Source: Pseudeuparius sepicola (taxonomy: Eukaryota > Arthropoda > Insecta > Coleoptera > Anthribidae). From it: a stretch of DNA of 64,000 bases. The position numbers and the translations under genes were made by a program. The notes beneath the pieces were generated by a model. It saw only the letters and a program-made list of their open reading frames with translations. It was not told the DNA's origin and searched no databases. Positions 1 through 10,257 of the stretch are shown in pieces. The stretch lies in assembly GCA_963920635.1 (NCBI GenBank), contig OY987302.1, positions 32,463,278-32,527,277 of the forward strand, given 5' to 3'. Position 1 is the first letter of the stretch, and the number at the start of each line of letters is the position of its first letter.

Positions 1-290
1 ATTTGACACCGGAAGTGTAATTTGAGATTTGAGATGAAATTTGAGACGTAATTTGAAATGTAAGTATATGTAATTTGATGTAATTTGACACCGAAAATGT
101 AATTTGAGATGTAATTTGACACCGGAAGTGAAATTTGATATGTAATATGACACCGAAAGTGTAATTTGAGATGTAATTTGACACCGAAAGTGTAATTTGA
201 GATGTAATTTGACACCGGAAGTGAAATTTGAGATGTAATTTGAGCTGTAATTTGAGCTGTAATTTGAGCTGTAATTTGACACCTCGAAAA
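1..290. repeat. Tandem minisatellite, about 31-34 bp unit
   Basis: The first 290 bases are built from imperfect copies of a unit containing GTAATTTGA and TGACACCGGAAGTG, with shorter TGTAATTTGAGC copies at the right end. The open frame over it is a product of the repeat and is not a gene. It may be subterminal repeat of the outer Polinton or flanking satellite; the left border lies outside the window. Confidence 0.85.
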
Positions 291-312
291 AAAATTTTCG
301 AGCTGCGCGCAG

Positions 313-500
313 TTGGACACGTATATATATTTGAAGAGTGTTTTAATTATAAAAACGGTTTCCAAACTCACGCGGTTCATAAACGACTCATCATATTTCA
401 AACTGCCACATCAACGAAACTATATACTGGTTTCCTGAGACAGCAGGTCGATAACCATGCTATATCATCATATTGGACACGTATATATAGTTGAAAATGT
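313..500 (+). repeat. Short direct repeat pair
   Basis: TTGGACACGTATATATA occurs near 313 and again near 473, each followed by a similar TTGAA.. AT-rich tail. No coding sequence is seen between 290 and 630 apart from this. The role is unknown; it could be promoter-proximal sequence of the polymerase gene that follows. Confidence 0.5.
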
Positions 501-630
501 TTTTATTTTTATATTAGTCAGCGAAGAGCGAACGCAACTGGTCGCGCAATTGGTCTAAGATTCCAAGAAACCTGTCTACTATCAGTTTTAACAGTAAGGT
601 TAGTATATTTAGTTGCTCATTTAAGTACAC

Positions 631-1086
631 ATGCTTCTAATTTCAAATAGTAACGAAGAACAAGAAATCACTAAAATTACTAAAGGAATTTGTGAGAATG
701 CTACCAAAACCTATCAGTTATTACACATAAATCCATTACCGATAAAAATAAATAGGTGGGTTAATTTTTCAAATAAAAATATTACTCTTTTCAATAAATG
801 TCTTAAGAAACAAAATCTTTCGATGGGTATTCGTCGAAAATTACAATCTTCTTTAGGGTTGATTAAAGCATTTCGAGCCTCCATCAAGCAGTTATTAAAT
901 GAAAACTCTCATACAGGAATGGGTTTAGCTCAGGGGATATTAGCAAAACGCATAAAGTGGGAAAATATCACCTCGGCTTTCGCGAACAGACTGCAGACGA
1001 GCACAATAATCAATTTAAAACACAAAGACGTAAAGGAATTTCTAAACGACTGCTCCACAATTTTTAAATTAAAAATAAAAAAATAA
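631..1086 (+). CDS. Hypothetical protein upstream of / N-terminal to PolB (outer Polinton)
   Basis: A 151-residue open frame, basic and lysine-rich. Its C-terminal half matches the protein at 39514-40005 of the third Polinton: both share a KR.x.W.N/D...AFA.R pattern followed by I.NLKHKD..EFL.DC. In both places it sits directly before the polymerase, so it is either a separate small gene or the amino end of a long PolB polyprotein. The nested element's PolB also starts with about 170 extra residues. Function unknown. The frame is open, but the downstream polymerase is broken, so it is probably inactive. Confidence 0.6.
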   Translation: MLLISNSNEEQEITKITKGICENATKTYQLLHINPLPIKINRWVNFSNKNITLFNKCLKKQNLSMGIRRKLQSSLGLIKAFRASIKQLLNENSHTGMGLAQGILAKRIKWENITSAFANRLQTSTIINLKHKDVKEFLNDCSTIFKLKIKK

Positions 1087-1103
1087 TAATAAAATCTCAC
1101 TCC

Positions 1104-4100
1104 ATGATTAAAGTGAATACTTGCTTTTGTGCAGAGTATATAAAAAAATCTGGAGATGATGAAATTCTAGAAAATAAGTATTTTAACACCAAAAATTGTG
1201 AGATCGATTTAGGAGTAGATTTAAGACTACTGGTTCAGAACGAACGTATATGAAAAAATTTTTAATTCACTAGAAGAGTTTGAAGAAGGACAAAGCGGGT
1301 ATGCCCTTAACAGAATAATATCTCTCGAAGTAAATATTAACAAATATGAATTGGGCAATGGAGCTTCATCTTTCATAAGGTTACCTGAACAAATTTCTAA
1401 TAGAAATGCTTGCTTAAATATACAAAATCAAGATGAGGCCTGTTTTGCCTGGAGCATAGTAGCTGGTCTATATCCGACAAACAAAAAAACCTGTAGAACT
1501 TCTTCGTACCCTCACTATTCCGATGTTTTGAATTTAACTGGAATCCAGTTTCCAATGACTATTCCTCAAATTGCAAAATTTGAAAAACTCAACAACATCT
1601 CAATTAATGTTTTTTGTTTAGAGATGGATAAAAAATCTAATTTCTCTGTTGTGCCCAGTCGTCTAACCAAACAGAAAGTAGACAAACATGTTAACCTCTT
1701 ATTATTTCAAGATAAATATTTTCCTAAACTAAATTACGATAACTGGGACACCAACGATGATGAAAATGTTGAAATAAAATATCACTACGTTTTGATAAAG
1801 ACTAATATAAGCAATTAAATAAGCATCGGTGTAAAAAGTTTCTCTGTGACAGATGTTTAAATTATTTTCAAACGCAACAAACGTTGGAAGAGCATACCGA
1901 TGAATGTGAAAAAATGAATGAATGTAAAATAATTTTCCCTACGGAAAAATATATTGAGTTTAAAAACTACGTTAACAAAGAAAGCGTTCCATTTTTAATG
2001 TACTCCGATTTTGAGTCCATCTTAAAACCATATAATGATTCCCAACGAACGCTAAAGACTGAAAAATATCAGAAGCATGAAGCGTTTAGTGCAGGATATT
2101 TCTTTAAATGCAGTTATGATGATAGTCTCTCTTATTACAAAAGCTATCGAAATACAGACTGTATGAGTTGGTTCGCAGGTCAGTTGGCTGAAGTTGCCAC
2201 TGTAGTATCATCAAAATTGAAAAACGTGAAACCAATGAATCAAGTCGTAAGTCTCAAGTACGCTACAAAGTCATGTCATATTTGTAATAAAAGTTTCCAG
2301 CTTACCGATAAGATAGTGCGAGATCATTGTCACCTGTCAGGTAACTTCAGGGGATATGCGCATAATCAATGTAATCTAAATTATACCAATTCATTTGTAA
2401 TTCCAGTTATATTTCACAACCTTTCTGGATAGGATAGTCATTTTATAATTAGAGATTTAGCGAAGAGAAATAATGTCTCGTTGCTTCCCGTAAACAAAGA
2501 ACAGTATATTAGTTTCACAATATTTGATAAAATACTAATATTAGATTTCGATTTATAGATTCCTTTAGATTTATGAACTCCTCATTGAGCACTCTAGTCT
2601 CAAATCTCAATGAAAGGAATTTAATAAATACCAGAAATATGTTTCGCGGTTTACCTAAAGAAAATTTCGAATTGTTAACCCGAAAAGGTATTTTTCCTTA
2701 TGACTATATAGACACAATTGAAAGACTAGAGGAAACATCTTTACCTAAAATTGATGATTTTTATAGCAAACTAAACAATGTTAATATTGATGAAAATGAC
2801 TATATACATGCTCAAAACGTTTGGAAAAAATTTAATATTAAAAATTTAGGTGAATATTCTGATTTGTACCTTAAAACTGATGTTATGCTGTTAGTAGACG
2901 TTTTTGAAAATTGTCTTAAAACATGTCACGAGACTTACGGGTTGGATCTTGCACATTATTACACAGTTCCGGGATACACTTGGGATTGTATGCTCAAATA
3001 TACGGGGTGTAGGCTTGAATCTTTTCAAGATATAGATATGCTAATGTTGCAATCGCTTTGCAGAGGCAAACAACAAATATATGGATAATTTTAAATCAAA
3101 CGAGGTTTCAAAGTATCTCCTCTATTTAGATGTAAACAATTTATACGGTTGGGCCATACGGAGAATTTGAATGGGTCGATTCAAATATCGATGTAACTAC
3201 CGTTCCCGACAAAGGTCCAGTAGGCTATATGCTTGAGGCAGATTTAGACCATCCGGAACATCTGCATGACTTACACAAAGATCTTCCGTTTTATGCCGAA
3301 CATAGTACTCCCAAAAATTCGAAATTATCAAAACTTATGAGAACCTTACATCCTAAAGAGAAATATATTTTACATTATAGGAATCTAAAACAAGCTTTGA
3401 ATAATGGATTAGTGTTTAAAAAATACATCGTGTTTTAAAATTCAGTCAGACACCGTGGTTGAAACCATATATAGATGTCAATACACGACTCCGCTCGCAG
3501 GCCAAAAACGAATTTGAAAAAATCTTTTCAAGCTAATGAATAACGCGGTCTACGGCAAAACGATGGAGAATATAAGAAAACATCGCGTAGTCAAATTAGT
3601 TCGAAAATGGGAGGGTAGATATGGTGCAAAAAATCTAATTTCTAGTCCACACTTTAGAAGTAGAACGATCTTCGACGAATGCTTGATTAGCGTAGAATTA
3701 AACAAATCAAAAATAATTTTCAATAAACCCCTCTATATTGGAGCAGCAATTCTAGAGATTTCGAAAACTTGTGTTTGTGATTTTCATTATGGATATATGC
3801 TTCGGAAATTTCAACCGTCTGAATGTAAGCTGCTATATACCGACACGGATTCATTGATTTATAAAATACATTGCCAAGATGTGTACGAAGATGTTATAAA
3901 AAGAGATCTACATCGGTTTGATACCAGCGACTATTTAGCTGACAACCCATATAATATACCATCTGCGAATAAAAAAGTGCCGGGCCTTATGAAAGATGAG
4001 AATAACGGAAAAATCATGACCCCCTTTGTCGGCTTGCGTTCTAAACAATACACTAATAAAGTTCAAGGTGGAACATGCGTTAAGAAGGCTAAGGGTGTTA

Positions 4101-4228
4101 AATACAATGTGGTTAAACAAAAAATTCGGTTTGAAGATTATCTGCACGCCCTTCAAAATTTTCAAATGAATAGTGAAACAGAACGTTGTATAAGATCTTA
4201 CAACCACGATGTCTACAGCGTAGAATAG
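1104..4228 (+). pseudogene. Protein-primed DNA polymerase B (outer Polinton), degenerate
   Basis: The polymerase would replicate the linear element by protein priming. Recognisable blocks in order: an N-terminal region with FAW (1440s) and MTIPQIAKFEKLNNISINV; an exonuclease I block with D-x-E (about 2005); an HNH-like zinc block CxxC...DHCHLSG..RG.AH..CN (about 2275-2375); exonuclease III YSDLYLKTD (about 2860); polymerase motif [10 protein letters not shown] (about 3133); KxxxN..YGKTMEN (about 3535); and motif C YTDTDSL (about 3837). The gene runs through all three frames, has a nonsense TAG at 2430-2432 inside the conserved exonuclease II motif (the tyrosine codon is lost), and a deletion after motif A. 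It is clearly inactive and diverged from the other two polymerases in the window. Confidence 0.9.
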
Positions 4229-4352
4229 AAAAAAATCGCCCTTAATCCTTTTGATGATAAGCGATTTTTATTAAAGCATTCTCACGATACGCTTCCTTGG
4301 GGTCATTATAGTATAATAGATTAACACCACTTTTTTACTTTCCGAGCAACTA

Positions 4353-4463
4353 TTTAGAAGCAGAATATCTTACTTACCTTTACTATTCTCACGATTTGTA
4401 TTACTGTTTTAGAAGCAGAATATCTTACTTACCTTTAGTATTCGCACGATTTGTATTACTGTT
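4353..4463 (+). repeat. Two-copy 55-bp direct repeat
   Basis: Two tandem copies of a unit with AGAAGCAGAATATCTTACTT ... CACGATTTGTATTACTGTTT lie between the convergent polymerase and the 4520-5197 gene. They are followed by AATAAA-like sequence near 4485 (AAGAAATAAAAATC), a plausible poly(A) region for the polymerase transcript. Confidence 0.6.
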
Positions 4464-4519
4464 TGTATGTATATATGTTTAAGAAATAAAAATCATTTAT
4501 ATTTTTAAATTGTTTTATT

Positions 4520-5197
4520 TCAAAAATACCTTCTGTTATACAAGTCAATTAAAAACTTATCTCTACTAAAATTAAAAAATTCAAAAATACAATACATTTC
4601 TAAATTGAGCGTTGAACTAAATAATGCTGTAATTAAATCTATAGGATTCAACATGTAATTACATCTAAACAAAAGCATATTTACTGTATCTAAAAAGTTT
4701 AAATAATGTTCGCAAATATTTAGTTTTAACATTACATCGATTTTAGAAGAAATTATCTTATCGAGGCTTATTAATTCTAAAATATCTGAATGAGAAAAGT
4801 AGGAGTCGACGCCCTCCTTTGAAAGCATAGCAACTTTTAACCCATCCACTCTAATCATTGTATTAATTCTAACATTTTCATTGGATACAAATCTCCTCGA
4901 TATGGCAGACGAATTAGGTTTATTGAAAAAATCTTCGACGCATCCTGTCAAAATTAGAATTACCTCGTTCCATTCGAGGCGATCTAATAAAATATTAGCG
5001 AAACCTTGCGTATCTAGGTGGTTAACAATCTTGATAGCTGGAGTGAAATATCGTGCGGCGCTCAATCCACAATGAACAGTAAACACATGATTGGGCTTCA
5101 ACACAAAGCACGTATTTAGAATAAGATCATCATCGTTGGCAGCATCTACAGATGTTGTATCTTCACTAAATTCGGAAGCGTAAGCACTGTCACTCAT
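4520..5197 (-). CDS. Hypothetical Polinton protein (outer copy of the 18089-18835 gene)
   Basis: A 225-residue protein of unknown function. It is homologous over its whole length to the 248-residue product at 18089-18835. Both have an acidic N-terminus, then NTC.VL.PN.VFTVHCGL, NHLDT..FA, DGLK.A.LS and an identical RRYF carboxy end. The C-terminal part is helical and rich in Leu/Ile/Phe. Conservation with position next to the integrase in two divergent Polintons argues for a real gene. No catalytic motif is visible. The frame is open here even though neighbouring genes are broken. It is convergent with PolB. Confidence 0.7.
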   Translation of the reverse strand: MSDSAYASEFSEDTTSVDAANDDDLILNTCFVLKPNHVFTVHCGLSAARYFTPAIKIVNHLDTQGFANILLDRLEWNEVILILTGCVEDFFNKPNSSAISRRFVSNENVRINTMIRVDGLKVAMLSKEGVDSYFSHSDILELISLDKIISSKIDVMLKLNICEHYLNFLDTVNMLLFRCNYMLNPIDLITALFSSTLNLEMYCIFEFFNFSRDKFLIDLYNRRYF

Positions 5198-5275
5198 TTT
5201 TAAAATATTCGAACTGCTACTGTAGATATTTCTTGAAGGTAAGTAGTATTTTTTTATGTAGCTGTCTCTTATAGT

Positions 5276-5372
5276 ATACTCCCCTCCACTCTATCCCTTC
5301 TACTCTACCCCCACTACTCTTACCCCCTCTACTCTACCCCCTCCACTCTCTCCCCTTCCATCTACCCCCTCT
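5276..5372. repeat. Pyrimidine-rich simple repeat (CTCTACCCC-like)
   Basis: Imperfect CTCTACCCCC/CCACTCT units form a strongly strand-asymmetric C/T tract in the gap between the 4520-5197 gene and the integrase. It lies just upstream of the minus-strand gene start at 5197, so it could be promoter-associated or simple-sequence noise. Confidence 0.8.
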
Positions 5373-5394
5373 AAATTTTTATAAAACGTTATTG

Positions 5395-6284
5395 CTATCT
5401 ATCCAGGAGTCGTGAGATTTGTCAAGACCAAGCCACCGAACTAAAACTTTTTCCCTTTCTTACGTAACACTTTTTCAACTAGATAGACGTCGGAATTAAC
5501 CGTTTTCTGTAGTTCTTTAGCGTAGAATCCACCCTTTATGGGACTTCCGTTCATATCTTCAAGTAAATATGTTGCTGGATTGGTGATTTGAATCCTCACA
5601 ATTTTAAACAATTCCGTAGTCCAGTTGGGGGTATAACCTTTGTTAAAAACGTGCTTCATTTTTCTGATCCTAACTATATCACCAACATTAAATTTTCTAT
5701 TACCACAAGTCTTCAAGTGGCTATAGACGTTTTTTAATAACCGCTTTTCGCAACTTTTGCTTACATCTTTAGGTTTCATTTGTCAAGGTAGGCAATACAT
5801 CGATCCATCTATGTTTTCTGCTCAAACTGAAAAATTTAAAAAGCTTTTCCTTCAAAGTACGTATCACTCTTTCAACAATGGCAGCTTTCTTGGCGCTAAA
5901 TGTGCTATAGTGATTAATGTTATACGCTCCCATCAACTGTTTGAAATGAGTGTTGTAAAATTCCTTTCCGTGATCAGTTTAAAGGGTTTTCGGACACCGC
6001 CGTTCTGAACTTTTAAGGATCTCTGCAAACGCTCTTGTGACTTCTTCTCCAGTTTTCGTTTTCAACGGTTTACACCAAACAAATTTTGAGAAAGCATCAA
6101 TAACGACAAGTATAAATTTAAAATTTCTATTATAGGATTTATATTGATCAAGTTGTCCAAGATCGGCTTGCCAGAGATCGTCCAGCCCTTTGATGATAGT
6201 TCGTCGTCGAGTATAATTTTTGCGTGCAGGCTTATGAAGCTCTTTAACTATTTGAATTTTTTCTTTTGAGTGATTGGAGTTCAT
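5395..6284 (-). pseudogene. Polinton retrovirus-like integrase (outer), frameshifted
   Basis: The product would insert the element by DDE chemistry. The N-terminal half (6284-5979) shows HKPARKNY, WQADLGQLDQY with the first catalytic Asp, and VVIDAFSKF. The C-terminal part (5779-5395) shows the basic SH3-like segment and the start of a chromodomain. The middle, holding the second Asp and the Glu in the homologue at 18851-19783, lies in shifted frame. The chromodomain tail also continues in another frame after a stop near 5438. Inactive. Confidence 0.85.
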
Positions 6285-6810
6285 GTCGATTTCTTTTGAG
6301 ACAATCCTTTTGCATCCAGACTATTAAGTATGGCAGTTAGTTTTTTGTAGTCGCTATTTAGCGAATCAAGTTGAATGGATATTGCTTTTAAACGATTTTG
6401 ATATTCTATATTCAAATTAGTGATTTGAGTCTGCAGGGATGTCACTTTCTGGTCAATCACGGAGATCTTTTCAACGTTTTTATTTAGTAGAGTCGTGTTA
6501 TCGGTTGACGCCGAAGATGAACTTAATACTATCTTATTCAAACTCGAAATCTTTTTATCGATCTTAAAGATATTTTGAAATTTTTCATCGATCGAATTCA
6601 TTATAGAAGTACAGCTAGCATCCACGTATTTTTTTGTTGCGGCGTCGCCACCTTCAGTCGGTACTCAACGTTGCACAATTTACGGTTTTGAAGATCGTAG
6701 TCTCCTTCTTTGGTTACCGCAAACAAATTCTGAGTACGAAAAACTTTGACTTCGTTAGGCGCTTTGGAAGAACGTCTGAACTTGTTCAAGCTCATTTTGA
6801 TACTAAACAC
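6281..6810 (-). pseudogene. Coiled-coil, fibre-like structural protein (outer), frameshifted
   Basis: Two overlapping frames (6810-6601 and 6625-6281) correspond in order and position to the 19787-20403 gene of the nested element. The first begins MSLNKF (compare MSVNKF in the nested copy) and carries the degenerate L.N.KL.N...VATPQQKNT block. The second is a long heptad-rich coiled coil with no cysteine pattern. I infer a trimeric surface or structural protein; this rests on the motif in the better preserved copy. Confidence 0.6.
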
Positions 6811-6824
6811 GTTTTGTGCATCTA

Positions 6825-7871
6825 TCTGATTATATTAGCTTCTTTGAGCTCATTTATTATTGCTAAAATTTCGTTGCCATTCGATGTTTTGCCTGCGTTT
6901 TTAGATGCCACGAGCAATTTTAAACGGTCAACTAATTCATTGGCATCATCCCAATAAACGTTATGGTTTTTTTTTTATTGAAAATCCAATGCATCCCGGA
7001 AGTACCCGAGCCAGATATTGTATTCGCACGGGGCCTCGATTTAGATGTTGAAGTAACGAAAGGTTTTATGATGTCAATATACTTTGAACGATTTGTGCCT
7101 TTCAGTCTTCCAAGAGTATTTAGGTGAACTTCGGTATTAACTAAAATTTGTCTATACCTATCGTTCTCCTCTTTAGTAGTTATACGTGGATCATCGTAGA
7201 AAATTAAATCGTAGAGTCCCTCGGTACCTTTATAGCGGTGTCCATCAATCAAAATGTCTCCGCTACTTTTATCGAAGTCCATAACTTTTTTCCTAGCATC
7301 CATTGTGACTGTGACGCATTGTAAAGGGGTTCATAAACCGGATCAATTTTTGGAAGTTTTTCATTGTGGTCTAAAATGTACCTCTTAGCTATTTCGGGAT
7401 AGGCATCCAAGTACTCCTCCAAAACCTCCGGTCGAAATGTACTCATGTTAAATGATTCGTTGAAAACGGTATCGTTATCAGTTGGTACGGTAGCTTCATA
7501 ATGTGACTCATTGAGGGATTGTTGCTTGTTTCTATTAATACTTGCTATTAACTTATCGAGTTTCTTGCTGATTCTATCCTCAACGTTTTCTTCCTCCTTT
7601 TTTTCGACGCTTCCTTCCTTTTTCTCAACCTTACATAAACCATCATTTTCTCTTTTGAGTTCAAACTTCATGTTGTCCGGTCTTTCATTTTTATTTTTTC
7701 AATTTTTGTAATAGATTTGGTAAGAGGTTGAAATACCTTCTCCAAGACCTCATCTTCTTCAAATCTACCTAATTTTAAAGCCGTATACTTTTTCCTGATA
7801 GAGCGAGTAAGATCCTTAATTTTTTTTGAGCGTTGGGCTTCAGCAATTTGCTCTTGAGATGTTAACGGCAT
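6825..7871 (-). pseudogene. DUF8207-like Polinton protein (outer), frameshifted
   Basis: Three overlapping frames (7871-7668, 7671-7249, 7303-6825) match the protein at 20435-21451 end to end. Matching blocks are SKKIK.L.RSIRKKY.ALKLG..E.DE near the start, a Glu/Lys-rich linker, PEIA..YI, the K.W..G-type block with D..SGDI.IDG..YKGT.GLYDLIF.DDP, and a final VYWDD..ELVDRL.LLVASKNAG module. I recall the central block as an uncharacterised domain frequent in insect Polintons (DUF8207, from memory). Role unknown; conserved next to the ATPase. Confidence 0.7.
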
Positions 7872-7901
7872 ATCGTCAGATGCGCTAATGATCCGTAGAA
7901 G

Positions 7902-8571
7902 CTATTGTCCAGACCTTATATATTTGTCGAATCCCTGTCGATAACGTCCCTCGTTTATGCTAAAATCTTTCACGATCACCAAAGAGCCATAATTATCATT
8001 CCAGCACTGGCGACATACATCTTTAAGCTGTTCGAAGGTTAGGTCAGGTGACACGTGCTCTTCATACACGTGTCTGAGATTTGTCTCATCCTGCTTAAAA
8101 AGTACTATAAAGTTGCAGTTATCTCGAATCAACTACTTGGGTATCTTGGAGTAAGTCTGGCAAAGATACACCGCGTCAATACCCTTATGTCTGCACATAG
8201 AATAATACTCCCTGATTTTATTTTGCTTGTCGCAAGCCACATCGTCGAAAACAATGAGGGAATTTTCTCGAGCATCAGATGGATCTATTACATCATCGCT
8301 GGCTTTGAATGGAAAATATCCGATACAATCAATATTTTTTAGAACATCTTGTAGTAGCCGATATTTTTCCTGATAGAGCGATTTGCTATATACATACACG
8401 TTTTCAAATTTCAAACCATTTTGGTTAAATATTAAAGTTAAAAGTGCGTTTGTTTTTCCACATCCACTTGGACCACAAAAAATTGCACGAATTAAATTTG
8501 GAAATAGTTTACCGATGTTTGCTGTTGTTCGATTTGCATTATGAATCAGTCTGACTGATCCGACAAAGATA
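7902..8571 (-). pseudogene. Packaging ATPase, FtsK/HerA type (outer), nonsense mutated
   Basis: This gene would pump DNA into capsids. The minus strand shows a Walker A GPSGCGKT near 8455-8480, preceded by LFPNLIRAIFC. It is followed by a Walker B-like LIVFDDV near 8240-8260 and a sensor-like AVYLCQTYSKIPK. The C-terminal part shows a CRQCWNDNYG block and GRYRQGFDKYI. A TAG at 8130-8132 interrupts the frame where the nested copy has a glutamine codon. No good ATG is seen before a stop near 8572, so the amino end may also be lost. The IAP gene and a minisatellite lie immediately upstream. Confidence 0.85.
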
Positions 8572-8588
8572 CGTCAGTATTTATAGTT

Positions 8589-8745
8589 TCGAGTCGCTTT
8601 GAGTCGTCTAGTCGTTTTTAGAGTCGTTTTTCGAGTCGTTTAGTCGTTTTTAGAGTCGTTTTTCCAGTCGTCTAGTCGTTTTTCCGAGTCGTCTAGTCGT
8701 TTGTACAAGTCGTCTAGTCGTTTTTTGAGTCGCTTAGACGCTTTA
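8589..8745. repeat. AGTCGTTTTT minisatellite, inverted relative of the 31-kb array
   Basis: The array consists of GAGTCGTCTAGTCGTTTTT-type units of about 10 and 20 bp. The flanking sequence (GACGCTTTAAGCTTTTTCTTGGTAGGATAAGGGG) is the reverse complement, with few changes, of the sequence at 31040-31065 that starts the long array there. Both are therefore copies of one repeat family in opposite orientation. Here it separates the ATPase from the IAP gene. Confidence 0.85.
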
Positions 8746-8823
8746 AGCTTTTTCTTGGTAGGATAAGGGGCAGTCAAAAATGAACATTGTTGTAATTTTT
8801 ATTATTGAATAAATACAATACAA

Positions 8824-9348
8824 TCATGGAAGGTATGCCCTCATTTTATTCCATATAACTTGTCTACACAACGGGCACCTATCTATTGATGTTGAACATT
8901 CCATACAAAAAACTAAATGCCCGCAAGGAGACATTAATACCTCTATGGGGTTAGAGAAACAAATTGTACATAATTTTTTTTCTTCATCTTCACAAGTTTG
9001 CTCAGTTTGAGAATAAGCATCAACTTTTTGAGTCCACACCTCATCTTCGGGAACGGCATTCGGGCGAATTTCAATCGGTCGAATTTCAGGTAATTCCGCA
9101 TCAGTATCACCACCTTGTAACACAAAGGGACAGTTCGGAGACCAACTTGCGTGATCGAGCATAGGATTATCTTCAGGTTCCCAATGATATCCTTCGATAT
9201 GACAGTATGGACACTCAACCACATCTTCGTTATTTTTATAGAAAAAACCAGCTTCCGCCAGTTTTTGCCCCGCAATCACACTACTTGATGGCCAAGACTC
9301 AAACGATTTGAGTCTGTCATCAATATTTTTATATGACACTAGTTCCAT
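8824..9348 (-). CDS. iap: Inhibitor-of-apoptosis protein, one BIR plus C-terminal RING
   Basis: An intact 174-residue protein. The BIR domain spans about residues 8-80 with zinc ligands Cys46, Cys49, His66 and Cys73 (CPYC...W.....D....H...NC). A C3HC4 RING lies at the C-terminus with Cys127, Cys130, Cys142, His144, Cys148, Cys151, Cys158 and Cys161. IAPs of this layout bind caspases or IAP antagonists and act as E3 ubiquitin ligases; large DNA viruses of insects use them to delay cell death. It lies inside the Polinton between ATPase and capsid genes in the same orientation, so I read it as an element-borne host-derived gene. It is one of the few undamaged frames in the outer element. A later host retrogene insertion is the alternative. 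Confidence 0.9.
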   Translation of the reverse strand: MELVSYKNIDDRLKSFESWPSSSVIAGQKLAEAGFFYKNNEDVVECPYCHIEGYHWEPEDNPMLDHASWSPNCPFVLQGGDTDAELPEIRPIEIRPNAVPEDEVWTQKVDAYSQTEQTCEDEEKKLCTICFSNPIEVLMSPCGHLVFCMECSTSIDRCPLCRQVIWNKMRAYLP

Positions 9349-9419
9349 TTTTTAATATACGATTCGCGTACTACTGGCTAGATATTCCGCAGATTGTTAT
9401 TTATATATAAGTATTGTTG

Positions 9420-9595
9420 GAGGGGGGAAGTGCTGAGTTCATTTGTTATCAAATTTCAAGTGTAAGGTGAAATATGAGGAGGGGTAGTGTCGAGTTCATT
9501 TGTTATCAAATTTCAAGGGTAAGGTGAAATATGAGGAGGGGTATTGTCGAGTTCATTTGTTCTCAAATTTCAAGTGTAAGGTGAAATATGAAACA
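9420..9595. repeat. Three-copy tandem repeat, about 58 bp, upstream of IAP
   Basis: Three copies contain GAGTTCATTTGTTATCAAAT followed by AAGGTGAAATATGAGGAGGGG. The array lies just upstream of the IAP start (9348), so it could act as promoter repeats, but no motif proves this. Confidence 0.8.
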
Positions 9596-9829
9596 ACAAT
9601 TAAAAATTGCTTTGCTTTATTTTTAACATTTTTTAGATATTACCATTCTACACTTAAATATATATAAAAAACATTTTTTCGTTTACTCCTTCCACCCTTG
9701 TGAAGTCGTCGCTTCGATATTCCTTTTAAATAGAAAATTCTTCAACCAGCTGTCCAACTTTTCACAATTTCTCCAACTGCACATATATTTAGAATGTTTT
9801 AGGTGATACACGCAAAGGGGTACATCTTT

Positions 9830-10208
9830 TTAGAATTTCGGTAAATTTCCAACATTATTCTCTAGTTTCTCAATATTGATTATTTTCGCAGGATCGATGT
9901 CGATAGTCTGCAAGAATTTTTCTTTCTGATATCCTTTGATGTAGATGATGTCGAAATCAAAAAGAAACTCTTCTAAAATTTCTCGCACATGATTGCACTC
10001 CACATATCCATTGGAATACCATAAACCATGAAAATTGTGTTCCAAATAAGATACTTGCTTTCTATCCACCGCAGTTAGCAAATAATAATCCTTAGGGGGT
10101 TTTATCGGCAGGTGTAAAATTTGATTGTTAATTTTGATCGACAATTCTTTGGGGTAGAAAAGTCCGTCAATTATAAAGCCTTGAGTGTCTACGACTGCGA
10201 TCTTCCTT
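9830..10208 (-). CDS. Conserved Polinton protein with DxQGF start, unknown function
   Basis: The frame opens upstream of the first ATG (10144). The conserved amino end AVVDTQGF....LFYPKELSI is read at 10208-10140, so the usual start is probably further up or lost. Downstream are LP.KPPKDYY, DRKQVSYLEHNFHGL, a HVREIL block, D.IYIKGYQKEKFL and NI.KLE. I recognise the pattern as a recurrent insect Polinton/transposon protein. The early Asp in a beta-strand context and the later IYIKG hint at a nuclease-like fold, but that is inference. It sits downstream of the capsid gene and reads in the same direction. Confidence 0.6.
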
Positions 10209-10257
10209 CTTCCGAGTCAAACTAGCAACTGGGAGTTTATTGAGGTAAGCGGTCTTA

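Noticed and set aside
8943..9275. A second ORF overlapping the IAP gene on the same strand
   Set aside because: A frame-shifted shadow of the BIR/RING gene with no domain pattern.
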